Shown one piece after another: positions 35,162 to 43,549 of a DNA stretch of 64,000 nt (its first letter is position 1; the number at the start of each line of letters is the position of its first letter). The position numbers were made by a program, and so were the translations under genes. The notes under the pieces were generated by a model. It searched no databases, was not told the DNA's origin, and was given only the letters and a program-made list of their open reading frames with translations. This DNA comes from Candidatus Protochlamydia naegleriophila (GTDB lineage: Bacteria; Chlamydiota; Chlamydiia; Chlamydiales; Parachlamydiaceae): NCBI RefSeq assembly GCF_001499655.1, contig NZ_LN879502.1, positions 1 to 64,000 on the forward strand, in the 5' to 3' direction.

Positions 35162-36447
35162 CAGACAATAGCAAACAGGAGCAGGCTACTCCTCATAAAG
35201 AGCCGGCCCATACCCATTTTATACACAAGTTGGATAAGTCTGCCATTTTGGTTATTATAGGGGTGATTCTACTATTTTCCACTTCAGTTGCAGTGGTCTT
35301 AGTTGCGCCTACCTATGTCGATTCTACTTGGACGAGCCCTTCGAGTCCGTATCAAGTGCAGATGTATAAGGTTGAAGATCCAAACATTTATATCAGCAGT
35401 GCATCGACTGGCGGGGCAGATTTGCAGTATGTGCGTCATTTGAAGCAGGATTTTACACTCTTGGCTTTCAAAGAGTCTAATAATCTCCGTTTGGTTGCTC
35501 CCAAAGAGCTTGAAAAGTATATCACGCGCACTGGCGATCCTCAGCTCAAACTGACGTCCCGCCTTTTGATGTTGCGCGAGCCGCAAGGTGAGGCTAAAGT
35601 GCGGGCTGAGCAACTTTCGCAATCTGCCCAACAGTCGCAAAAGAGTGATAAGCCTCAAGAAAGGGTGACCTTTCAAGTGTTAGAGCTCTACGATCCTGGG
35701 GTTGAAGAGGCCTTTTCTTTTGAGCCTTATGGAGGAATCTTGCAAAACTGGGTTGATGAAAATTTTGCCATTTTAGATGAGAGCGTAAAACATCCCTATC
35801 ATCAAGATTATGGAGTTATTTATGCTCAAAATCCGCAAGAATTTCGCATTAGCACGAGCCGCGTTGGAAACACTCAAAGATGGCGGTATGATCCAAATGG
35901 GCGTCCTCTTCAAAGCTTAGCAGAGCTGAAGAGTCCAGAAATGGGATTCCATTCTAGGGAGGAGCTCATCTATCTTGGAGAGCATATTTACGCCGTGGAA
36001 GGTTGTTGGTATTGCCATACGGACCAAACGCGTACGTTGATTCAAGATACTGTTTTGAATGGTTCTGATTCATTCCCGGCCCCGCCTTCGTCTGCAAACG
36101 AATATATTTATCAAAAAATTACCTTTGCTGGTACGCGCCGCATCGGCCCTGATATTTCGCGAGTAGGCGTTAAAAAGCCTAGCCGTGATTGGCATAAGGC
36201 CCACTTTTGGGCGCCAAAGACGGCCAGTGCCGGTTCCATTATGCCCTCCTTCCAGCACTTTTTTGATAATGATCCACGGGGGACTGGCAAGAGTTCGATC
36301 GGTATTCCCAATCACCGCTTTGAAGCCATTTATCAATACATGATGACGAAGGGAACGCGTATCACGGCTCCTACGCAAGCCTGGTGGCTCGGCAAGGATC
36401 CAATCAAAACTAAAGAAATCATCGAAGGGCAGCGGGTGTTAAAATGA
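35158..36447 (+). CDS. ccoO: cbb3 oxidase subunit II (mono-heme cytochrome c)
   Basis: A 429-aa membrane-anchored cytochrome. One TM helix lies at about 29-52 (SAILVIIGVILLFSTSVAVV). The single heme site is GCWYCHTDQTR near residue 281, followed by GTRRIGPDISRVG and the Met-ligand segment SIMPSFQHFF, all typical of CcoO/FixO. Unlike the usual 200-250-aa CcoO, there is an insert of about 200 residues between the TM and the heme domain. The stop overlaps the next small gene. Confidence 0.9.
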   Translation: MTDNSKQEQATPHKEPAHTHFIHKLDKSAILVIIGVILLFSTSVAVVLVAPTYVDSTWTSPSSPYQVQMYKVEDPNIYISSASTGGADLQYVRHLKQDFTLLAFKESNNLRLVAPKELEKYITRTGDPQLKLTSRLLMLREPQGEAKVRAEQLSQSAQQSQKSDKPQERVTFQVLELYDPGVEEAFSFEPYGGILQNWVDENFAILDESVKHPYHQDYGVIYAQNPQEFRISTSRVGNTQRWRYDPNGRPLQSLAELKSPEMGFHSREELIYLGEHIYAVEGCWYCHTDQTRTLIQDTVLNGSDSFPAPPSSANEYIYQKITFAGTRRIGPDISRVGVKKPSRDWHKAHFWAPKTASAGSIMPSFQHFFDNDPRGTGKSSIGIPNHRFEAIYQYMMTKGTRITAPTQAWWLGKDPIKTKEIIEGQRVLK

Positions 36448-36653
36448 AAATATTGGCAGTCGTCGATGGATTTGGGATCTACGGTAATTTATTGCACTAT
36501 AGCTTTGTCATCAGCATAGTTGGCAGCTCTTTTCTCGTATTTTTTTATTTGTGGAAAAAAGGCCGCCTAGGAATGGATGAAGAGGCAAAATATCAAATGA
36601 TGAACGAGGAGGCAGACTTGCAAAGGGAGAATCAACATGACACAAAAAGGTAG
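36444..36653 (+). CDS. Small CcoQ-like membrane peptide
   Basis: A 69-aa peptide with one TM helix (about 17-38, LLHYSFVISIVGSSFLVFFYLW) and a charged C-terminal tail. Its place between ccoO and a CcoP-like gene corresponds to CcoQ, the small stabilising subunit. The sequence itself carries no diagnostic motif. It overlaps both neighbours (4 bp and 17 bp), which points to tight translational coupling. Confidence 0.7.
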   Translation: MKILAVVDGFGIYGNLLHYSFVISIVGSSFLVFFYLWKKGRLGMDEEAKYQMMNEEADLQRENQHDTKR

Positions 36654-36948
36654 TGACAAGGTTCAAGACCCTCATTTTCCTGGTGAAATCGAGCTCTATG
36701 GCGATCCCGGCATTGCTTCATTTGATGCTAAAGTCCCAAAATTTCTTTTATGGACCTATTTGTTGCTTCCCATTTGGGGAGTCGTCTCTTTCTATTTTTT
36801 TTGGAATGGAAGCATTGGATGGTTTGACCGGGGCGCCTGGCGGCAATTGCAGATTGCTGCCAACACGACCTTTCCCATTGAAAATCAAAATATGGTTGCC
36901 GAAGTGCAGGCCAAAGAAGAACCTAAATCTAAAAATGGGCATCCTTAA
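36637..36948 (+). CDS. CcoP N-terminal-like subunit without heme
   Basis: A 103-aa protein. GDPGIASFDAKVPKFLLWTYLLLP followed by a TM helix and WGVVSFYFFWNGSIGWFDRGAW resembles the N-terminal membrane segment (FixP_N) of CcoP, in which a short acidic stretch precedes PxWWxxxF and a TM. There is no CXXCH, whereas normal CcoP has two hemes and about 300 aa. The heme function may have moved to the giant cytochrome. GGGAG precedes ATG 36637. Confidence 0.68.
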   Translation: MTQKGSDKVQDPHFPGEIELYGDPGIASFDAKVPKFLLWTYLLLPIWGVVSFYFFWNGSIGWFDRGAWRQLQIAANTTFPIENQNMVAEVQAKEEPKSKNGHP

Positions 36949-36972
36949 ATTATCTTACTGATAGGCTAATCT

Positions 36973-37662
36973 ATGCAAGTATTTCAAGGTTTATTTAGTT
37001 TCGGACAAACGACACAAGGCGACCGTACATTGTCTGAACTCTTTCAATCAGAGACGAAGACTATCCATAAAGAGGTAGAGCAGCATGAGTTTGTCAAACA
37101 AATCCTTTCAGATAGCATAGAGGGTAAGCATTATCTGCAGCACTTAGTCGATTTGCATGCCATCTATCAATCCCTAGAAGATGGGCTCCGCGCGAATCTC
37201 AAGAAGACTCCTCATATCCAAACTATCTATTTTGAAGAGCTATGCCGAGAAAATGGTTTGCAAAGGGATTTGAAACTGCTGAGAGAAGCATGCAATCAAA
37301 GACCGATCGAATGCTCCCAATCAGCAAATGACTATGTCCTGCATCTCAATCATTTAGCCGACTCCACCCCGCTCCTACTCGTTGCTCACGCCTATGTCAG
37401 ATATTTGGGAGATTTATCAGGGGGAATGATTTTAAAACAGCACCTCGAGAAAAAATGGCCGGATGCTATCGAGTTTTACGATTTTGCTTCCCTATTAACA
37501 AAGCATGACAAGAAGAACGCTTGGGCATTTAAGGAGTTCTTTAAAGTTAAAATGAATCAAATGCCATTAAATGATCTGCAAAGAAAAGAACTTGCCGCAG
37601 AAGCTAAGAAGGCTTTCGAATTCTCTGGAAAACTATTCGATGCAGCCCTTCATCCAGTTTAG
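36973..37662 (+). CDS. Heme oxygenase (biliverdin-producing, HO-1 type)
   Basis: A 229-aa enzyme that cleaves heme to biliverdin, CO and iron. SETKTIHKEVEQHEFVK holds the proximal heme ligand (His 32, aligned to TKEVHTQAE of HO-1). The distal helix motif YLGDLSGGMILKQ near 145 is nearly identical to the canonical GDLSGG. The length and motifs fit the eukaryotic/cyanobacterial class rather than IsdG or HutZ. It follows the oxidase operon by 24 bp and shares a terminator, so expression may be linked to respiration: iron recovery from host heme, or heme turnover. Confidence 0.92.
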   Translation: MQVFQGLFSFGQTTQGDRTLSELFQSETKTIHKEVEQHEFVKQILSDSIEGKHYLQHLVDLHAIYQSLEDGLRANLKKTPHIQTIYFEELCRENGLQRDLKLLREACNQRPIECSQSANDYVLHLNHLADSTPLLLVAHAYVRYLGDLSGGMILKQHLEKKWPDAIEFYDFASLLTKHDKKNAWAFKEFFKVKMNQMPLNDLQRKELAAEAKKAFEFSGKLFDAALHPV

Positions 37663-37678
37663 TCTAATTCCTTCATAT

Positions 37679-37709
37679 CTCGATTGACAGACAGTCGATC
37701 GAGCTTTTT
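37679..37709 (+). terminator. Rho-independent terminator after heme oxygenase
   Basis: A 10-bp stem CTCGATTGAC / GTCGATCGAG (one G-T pair), loop AGACA, then CTTTTT, 17 bp after the stop codon. It probably ends the respiratory operon transcript. Confidence 0.88.
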
Positions 37710-37762
37710 CCTATCCATGAAGGATTCAGTCTTTTTCATGTTTCCTCTAAAAAATAAACAAA

Positions 37763-37796
37763 TCTGTAGTGTCTTAGTATCTGTAGTGTCTTAGTA
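37763..37796. repeat. Tandem 17-bp repeat, two copies
   Basis: TCTGTAGTGTCTTAGTA occurs twice in direct succession (37763-37779 and 37780-37796) in the AT-rich gap before a paralogous gene pair. It is possibly a slipped-strand duplication. Confidence 0.85.
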
Positions 37797-37915
37797 ATAG
37801 ATATTTATTAAATAAAAAACTTAAATAAAATCACGTTCAATATTTGTTAGATCTTAATGCTTGTTTAAATCTATTTATACATGATTTTATTACTGTTTAC
37901 TTAAGAGGATGATAG

Positions 37916-38230
37916 ATGGAGCCAACTCAAACATATAATAATCAAGTGGTTTTGATAGAAATTGGACAGATGATTGGGGATAACTATGGCGTTAAGCCTG
38001 AGCCTAAAAAGTCTAGTTTGTGGAGTCAAATCGCTTATTATTTCCCAACTCAAGAAACGGCAGGGAAAATAATTGATGAGCATATTGTCCAAACGCATGG
38101 ACAAAAATGGAGCAATCAAACGATTGATGTCGAAAGGAAGAAAGAGGGAGGAGATGTCGTTTTTCTATCTAATTGGTTTAAAAGCGCAGAGGATTCTGTA
38201 GTGGCTGAAGAGCTCAAATTAGATCTTTGA
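37916..38230 (+). CDS. Short paralogue of the downstream 514-aa protein (likely decayed)
   Basis: A 104-aa reading frame whose first 70 residues resemble the start of the 514-aa gene at 38436: both begin MEPTQT, then xNNQVVL, LWxQIxxYxP, ETxGKxI and QxHGQxW with QT. Similarity stops near residue 70. After the stop, a different frame stays open to 38400 (segment LTDAVVTLLNHLLDLPREW), suggesting the gene was once longer and has a frameshift near 38220. AGAGG precedes the ATG. Function unknown. Confidence 0.5.
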   Translation: MEPTQTYNNQVVLIEIGQMIGDNYGVKPEPKKSSLWSQIAYYFPTQETAGKIIDEHIVQTHGQKWSNQTIDVERKKEGGDVVFLSNWFKSAEDSVVAEELKLDL

Positions 38231-38435
38231 CAGATGCTGTTGTAACATTGTTAAATCATCTCCTTGATTTACCTAGGGAGTGGATTTTTTTTGCCTTTAT
38301 CAATGGGCACGCCTGGCCATTTATGTCAGATAATCGACTCATTTCCCCAAAATGCAAGCTGATAAAAAATTTTGATATTATAGATCAAGACATGCGATGA
38401 TTTTATTAAGATTTTTTTAATTTAGGGGCTAATGG

Positions 38436-39980
38436 ATGGAGCCAACTCAAACGTCTAACAACCAAGTTGTTTTGAGACTCATTGGAAATAAAATTGGGGA
38501 GCAGTACGTGGGTGAGTCTAAAGAGCCCACGCTATGGGGACAGATTAGCCATTATTTACCGAAGCGAGAAACGACCGGAAAATTGATTGGCAAGACGGTC
38601 TTGCAAAAGCATGGGCAGGAATGGGGCGATCAAACATTTGAATTTGCTGTTAGCAAATTTTTCGAGCCACAACCTGGTGCGTCTATTTGGGATTACTTCT
38701 ATCAAATCCCTCAACCTAAAGTGGCTGATGTTGCAAAATTGACCATTGCACAGACAGTTGTACCCATGATGTCGTTGCTGGCGGGTATTGGAGGGCAACT
38801 CCCTTTGCCATTGGTCACAAGTTTGGTCGGCATTGTTTACGACAAGGTCATGTACAATCCACTAGAAGCCCAGCAGCTTGTGAAGCTGGAGCTCAATGAA
38901 TTATTCACGATAGATCCTGAAACAAGGGGCTTAAGGGACGCTTTCGGGCGTTTATTAACCGAAAAAGATACACGAGATGTTTTAGCAGCCACGGCTAAAT
39001 ATCATTTGGTTGCCAAGCTGCTTCAAATGTGTCAAGAGATTGATAAAAAATATGATGCCCTTAAAATTGCTGTAGAAGAGAGCTTTGATGATGTGCTTAC
39101 GCTTGACTCTCTCGCCTTGTCGAATCCTGAGCGGCAGGCAGAGAATAAACTAAGAGAAGACGTGCATTCTTATGTTGAGGCCTTGATGAAGAGCTATTAC
39201 ATCAAGCGAGGAGATGAGGTTTTAGTTTTTCCAAGCGGTATTCTTATCACTGAAAAGCAGCAGAAAAGGATTCTTGAGGCAATGGCTGTTTTAGAATCCC
39301 TCAATTTAACTTATTCCAAAACTGAGCTGAGTAAGGCTATTCACCTGCTTGGAGAGCAGTCTATTTTTCCAATGAAGCATTTGCAAGGCGATGAATTGAA
39401 AGAGGCTGCATTGAGCAAACCCATGATGCCGTTGCGAATGCCTTCTGTTTTCCAAGATGAGGATAAGTGGAAAAATTACATTGTCAGGGCTGAAGATGGG
39501 GTTTATTTCTTAGCAGAAGAGTGCAATGAAAAACCGGCAGGTCTTGTAATTTCCAATAATGAAATGGCATTTATCTTGGCGGACATGGCTAAAATTCAGG
39601 CTGAGAATGATTTAAAGCAACTTGAGGAGTTGAAGGTGCTTTTAAATGAAAAGGAATATGAGAAATTAGTCGATTATTTAAATGTTTTGCCGGCTACTCA
39701 AATTTGCTCATTTTTAAGGCTGCAGCTAGTCGAAAACAAAGAAAAGACAGAGCTCTTGTATTTAGACGGGCAAAAGGTTGAAGCTGGCATGAAGCAGAAG
39801 CTGTTGAAAACAATCATAACCACCCCGACGCTTAAAGATCTTGCAGTTCGCAAAAAGGAGCTGACTTTTTTGGTGCAGCTATTTGGAAGCCATGTGGCAG
39901 ATGCAAGTGATTGTCAAATTACGCATGGTGAAGGGGGCTTTCAAGTGACAATTATCGAGGATTACGTACCAAATGCCTAG
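38436..39980 (+). CDS. Hypothetical protein, parachlamydia-type
   Basis: A 514-aa protein I do not recognise. Its N-terminal 70 residues are shared with the short gene at 37916. A hydrophobic segment at about 105-140 (QTVVPMMSLLAGIGG, then LPLPLVTSLVGIVY) could be a membrane hairpin. The remainder is charged and helical. A large lineage-specific protein with a hydrophobic hairpin is compatible with an inclusion-membrane or effector protein, but this is conjecture. The preceding gap is AT-rich with the decayed paralogue. Confidence 0.65.
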   Translation: MEPTQTSNNQVVLRLIGNKIGEQYVGESKEPTLWGQISHYLPKRETTGKLIGKTVLQKHGQEWGDQTFEFAVSKFFEPQPGASIWDYFYQIPQPKVADVAKLTIAQTVVPMMSLLAGIGGQLPLPLVTSLVGIVYDKVMYNPLEAQQLVKLELNELFTIDPETRGLRDAFGRLLTEKDTRDVLAATAKYHLVAKLLQMCQEIDKKYDALKIAVEESFDDVLTLDSLALSNPERQAENKLREDVHSYVEALMKSYYIKRGDEVLVFPSGILITEKQQKRILEAMAVLESLNLTYSKTELSKAIHLLGEQSIFPMKHLQGDELKEAALSKPMMPLRMPSVFQDEDKWKNYIVRAEDGVYFLAEECNEKPAGLVISNNEMAFILADMAKIQAENDLKQLEELKVLLNEKEYEKLVDYLNVLPATQICSFLRLQLVENKEKTELLYLDGQKVEAGMKQKLLKTIITTPTLKDLAVRKKELTFLVQLFGSHVADASDCQITHGEGGFQVTIIEDYVPNA

Positions 39981-40209
39981 CCTTGCATTAGAGATACTAA
40001 AAAAGCTTGTTTTAAAAAAAATTAGACTTTAAATAATGGAGATGATTATAATCGAAGTCATCAATTACCATTAAATTGAACATATTATGAAGCACTCACA
40101 TCTACTCTCCACTTATCCTAAGGGGCTGTTGCCAGCGCAAGCTTGTGCAAAAGATGTGCATCTGGCTGCTTCTCTTTTTTCCTCTTTTCCTCTTTTATTT
40201 CTTTCGGTC

Positions 40210-40229
40210 GCGGTCGCGGCAACGCGTAA
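40210..40229 (+). repeat. GC-rich 20-bp repeat, copy 1
   Basis: GCGGTCGCGGCAACGCGTAA, identical to the copy at 40507-40526, both preceded by pyrimidine-rich DNA with CTTT. It is much richer in GC than its surroundings, and CGCG at its two ends can pair. Confidence 0.8.
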
Positions 40230-40506
40230 ATACCTATTCCCCTCTTTTACTTTTTATTCGCCTAATTAAAAAAAATGAAAGCTAAGCTCTCAAAGAGCCT
40301 TATCTTTGCTTTGTCGGTAATTCTGAAGGCATGTAGCCTCAAATCATTTAAATGTTGTCTTTACTAAAAACCTAATTGTTAAGGGCTTAATATGTTTTAT
40401 CCTAGTCAAATCAAGGCTGCCATGCAAAGGCCCCTCCTCTTTGCAAGCCACTGTGTTATCCAAATCTGCATGTCTTTTATTTTTGTCTTCGCGCGCACTT
40501 CTTTGC

Positions 40507-40526
40507 GCGGTCGCGGCAACGCGTAA
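40507..40526 (+). repeat. GC-rich 20-bp repeat, copy 2
   Basis: Exact second copy of the repeat at 40210-40229, 297 bp away, in the same orientation. Confidence 0.8.
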
Positions 40527-40778
40527 TCATTTTTCCCTTTCACATTTTTGAATCGCTAAAAAGCCTCGTTCATTAGCAACTTGGTTTGAAGAGCCTTAAG
40601 TTTTAGGTATCTGCCTACGACCTAGGTTGATGCTAAGTCGAAACTATAGCGAGCACCTATTCATGCTCTACTTCATGCTCTACAGCAGATGGCGCCATGG
40701 TTCCGGCTTGGCATGCGCACGGTTTTGCCGATAAAAATACATTTTTTATATAACACGTTTATTTTAAGGATATTAATT

Positions 40779-42245
40779 GTGAATATACAATCTCATTCAG
40801 GGAATCAAGCTCCAGTGCTTTTCCCCCAGTTACTTTTACCCGTCAAAAAAATTGATTTAGGCAAGCCAGGCATATTTCAAAAAAATCTAAACGCGATTAC
40901 GGCTATGTACGGCCTGGCTTATGAGGCGTTGGACTTGCTTAAGAAAGGACAATTGAGTTCTTTTGATGCGTTAGCAACAGACTGCTCCTGCCACTTGAGA
41001 GCTTTTAGATTGGTGATGCTGGCTAAAGAGCTTTTAGCACCTTCTTCAGTCCTTATGGAAAAACTTTGTTTGGTTCAGGAGTCATTAAAAGAAAAACAAA
41101 CGACTCTTTCGGCATTGAATGAAAAGCTTGTGATTTGGTGTCAAAAAGGCAAAAAAATGTTGGGTAATGGGTCCGAGTTTTTAACACCTGTTAAAGACAT
41201 TCACGCATTGCAGGATTCTCAACAGTCAACGTCTTTTGAATTTGATATGGATAAGGTCATTATTCAATTTGACTTGTCAGTAGAGCTTCCCTCTTCTTTA
41301 ATTTATGCCATTAATGCTTTTATGCTGACATTGGTCAAAGATTATAAGCAGGTCAAGGCAGCAGACAAAGTGGCTTGTGCAGACTGCGAGGAGGTATTAG
41401 CCGAAAAGGATGCCGTTTATAAAGAGACGACGCTTGCAAATGGGATCAGCCAATACGCGCTTAAGCATGTCGTAAAAGTAAGTAAACAAGCATTGAATTG
41501 CAATCTCTTGGACAAAGAGGTGTATCGACTTGCCAAGAAGCATTTAACGCTTGCTTCCGCCAATTTTGTCATCGACCAAATGCAAGCCATCGGAGACATT
41601 TTTAATCACACGATGTTGGTTGCAAACAAAAAGGAGGTAGATGGCAAAGTCGAATTGCCTGACTACTACAGCTTAACGTCGGTTTTCCACTATTGCAGCC
41701 AAAAAGACATTGTCGTGCTCTTAAAGATTAAGCAATGCATGCATGCACATCGCTATCAAGAGCCATCTACACCATTTGAAGCCGCTTTTTTGCTCATACC
41801 GGATCAAAAGACAAAAGCTTTTAAACCGTCGCTTTTACCGAATGACGGCGCGGACTTTCCCGTCATTGTTGTAGAAGGAAAAAGAAGTGGAAAGAAGGTG
41901 CAGCAAGAAAAGACCTGTGACTATCTCGCAAGGCTCATGAAGGGGTTTGATTTCCTTCACTTTTGCCAGTTGGATGGGGCGCAGCATAAGCAGTATACGA
42001 GTGATGCAGAGAGTTTGGATCAAAAACCATCTGAGGTCATTCCAATCCTGAAAGACTCTCAATATGTTGAAGAGGGTAAAAAACTCGATCGATTCAAGCT
42101 GGAGGCGCAGGCGAGTGGCTGTGCATTCCATGATCAATCTCTTTTGATTCTTTCTCATATTTTTGCAGATACATTTAAGCGTCAAATGAAAGATGAAGCC
42201 GACAAACTCTATTTGCAGACGGCTAAATGGATAGATTTAAAATAG
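40779..42245 (+). CDS. Hypothetical protein
   Basis: A 488-aa protein with no domain I recognise. I chose GTG 40779 because AAGGA lies 8 bp upstream, whereas an open frame to ATG 40689 begins without a ribosome site and adds an odd basic segment. The sequence is mainly helical with paired cysteines (CADCEEV near 230). It lacks a signal peptide or clear TM helix. It may be a lineage-specific effector, but nothing in the sequence proves it. The next gene (permease) begins just after its stop. Confidence 0.6.
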   Translation: MNIQSHSGNQAPVLFPQLLLPVKKIDLGKPGIFQKNLNAITAMYGLAYEALDLLKKGQLSSFDALATDCSCHLRAFRLVMLAKELLAPSSVLMEKLCLVQESLKEKQTTLSALNEKLVIWCQKGKKMLGNGSEFLTPVKDIHALQDSQQSTSFEFDMDKVIIQFDLSVELPSSLIYAINAFMLTLVKDYKQVKAADKVACADCEEVLAEKDAVYKETTLANGISQYALKHVVKVSKQALNCNLLDKEVYRLAKKHLTLASANFVIDQMQAIGDIFNHTMLVANKKEVDGKVELPDYYSLTSVFHYCSQKDIVVLLKIKQCMHAHRYQEPSTPFEAAFLLIPDQKTKAFKPSLLPNDGADFPVIVVEGKRSGKKVQQEKTCDYLARLMKGFDFLHFCQLDGAQHKQYTSDAESLDQKPSEVIPILKDSQYVEEGKKLDRFKLEAQASGCAFHDQSLLILSHIFADTFKRQMKDEADKLYLQTAKWIDLK

Positions 42246-42268
42246 ATGAATGGCATAGGAGTCAATCA

Positions 42269-43549
42269 GTGGAAAATGCACTACAAAGGCAAAACTGGCG
42301 ACAATTGGCCAGCGTTCAAGTAGGGGGAGCTATTTGCCTCCCCCTGCTCTTAGTTGGCTATGAACTAGCCAAGTATCAAGATCCAGCTTCGACTGTATGG
42401 TCGATAGTATGGGGCAACCTATTTCTTTTTGGATTGGCTTTAGTTGCCGGCTTTTTAAGTTTAAAAAGAGAGACGACAACAGTTGAACACGCGTTTTTCT
42501 ACTTTGGCAGTTATGGAAGAGTTTTTTTTGGAATTACTCTTGCCTTATCGATGCTTGGCTGGTTTGCCATCCAGGCGCAGTGCATGGGAACAGATCTCTA
42601 CCAGCTTGTCAAACAGTTAGATCCCCATTTTTCAGCTAATTCACAAGAATGGATACTAATCTTTAGCTTGATTTTGGCCTGTTTAATAATCATGGGAGCT
42701 TTTTGGGGCTTAACTTTTCTCACTCGCATGGCCGATCTTTGCGTCCCTCTGCTCGTTTTTACAATTGGCTATGCGGTTTATTTGGTTGATCAGACTCCAT
42801 TAATCGAACAAATGGTCAAGATCCCTGCTAACTGGTGGGATGGTAAAGGAGTTTCCCTTGTCTTTGCGTCATCCATTGCAGCGACAATTGATCTGCCAAG
42901 TTTTTATAGGCACGCCAGCCATCCAAAAGCCGTTGTTTGGGCCTCTATTTCCACTTATCTTGTTGCCATGCCGCTTGTTCAACTAGCGGGTGTTTTCCTT
43001 TATCATGGAACACATGCAGCAACAATTGGAGAGGCTCTTTCTTATTCAGCTGCATTTGGATGGAAAGTGTGGGTTGTGCTCTTTATGCTGATTGCTGGAT
43101 GGACGACGAATAATGTAAATCTCTATTCGGCTTTATTGAGCTTGCGAAGTTTATCCAAAAAACTGTCCTTTAGTACGGCGATGGGAATTGCTGGGCTCAT
43201 TGGGCTTGGATTGATCACCATTCCCTTGCTGGAAAGTTTTGCATCCGTTTTAGATTTAATGGGCATTTTTGTTGTCGCTATGGGCGGGATTATTCTAACA
43301 GCCTATCTTTTGGAATCAAGCGGCTATGCAGCGAATCCAGCCCTATCTTGGCTGGCCTGGCTGGCCGGAATTGTCGTTGGCTTACGCTCTTGGCTTGATC
43401 CTTTATCTCTAGCTGGGTCGGGTGCTCCGGTGCTGGATGCGGGATTGGTTGCTGCCTTTACCTTAATCGTTTCTTATTTTTTGCAAAGGCTTGTACAGAG
43501 AATAAAAAATCAATTTTTCCTGGAGGAAAGAAGCTGTGAAAACGCTTAA
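42269..43549 (+). CDS. NCS1-family nucleobase permease (CodB-like)
   Basis: A polytopic protein (426 aa from GTG 42269) with about twelve TM helices. The first helix region VQVGGAICLPLLLVGYELA and the second with GWFAIQAQCMG are in the style of the cytosine permease CodB. GWTTNNVNLYSALLSL near residue 280 matches the GWxTNNxNLY(S/A) signature of CodB. The start at GTG 42269 has AGGAG 7 bp away and avoids an overlap; ATG 42227 is an alternative. The following two genes act on cyclic amide-type compounds, so the imported substrate may be a pyrimidine, hydantoin or oxoproline-like ring. Confidence 0.82.
   Translation: MENALQRQNWRQLASVQVGGAICLPLLLVGYELAKYQDPASTVWSIVWGNLFLFGLALVAGFLSLKRETTTVEHAFFYFGSYGRVFFGITLALSMLGWFAIQAQCMGTDLYQLVKQLDPHFSANSQEWILIFSLILACLIIMGAFWGLTFLTRMADLCVPLLVFTIGYAVYLVDQTPLIEQMVKIPANWWDGKGVSLVFASSIAATIDLPSFYRHASHPKAVVWASISTYLVAMPLVQLAGVFLYHGTHAATIGEALSYSAAFGWKVWVVLFMLIAGWTTNNVNLYSALLSLRSLSKKLSFSTAMGIAGLIGLGLITIPLLESFASVLDLMGIFVVAMGGIILTAYLLESSGYAANPALSWLAWLAGIVVGLRSWLDPLSLAGSGAPVLDAGLVAAFTLIVSYFLQRLVQRIKNQFFLEERSCENA

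Larger units (their letters stand above)
39981..40778. other. Approximately 800-bp non-coding stretch with GC-rich repeats
   Basis: No convincing gene. It contains pyrimidine-rich tracts, two copies of a 20-bp GC-rich repeat (listed separately), and two tiny open frames (40087-40269 and 40392-40526) whose composition follows the tracts rather than protein usage. CATGCTCTAC is duplicated near 40662-40682. Confidence 0.5.

Noticed and set aside
40087-40269. 60-aa frame with a signal-peptide-like centre
   Set aside because: Its text follows the pyrimidine tract and the GC-rich repeat (LFSSFPLLFLSVAVAAT); no ribosome site. Low complexity rather than coding.
40392-40526. 44-codon frame ending in the second repeat copy (GRGNA)
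   Set aside because: Too short, no ribosome site, and the end is set by the repeat; noted only because the repeat could create similar ends at other loci.
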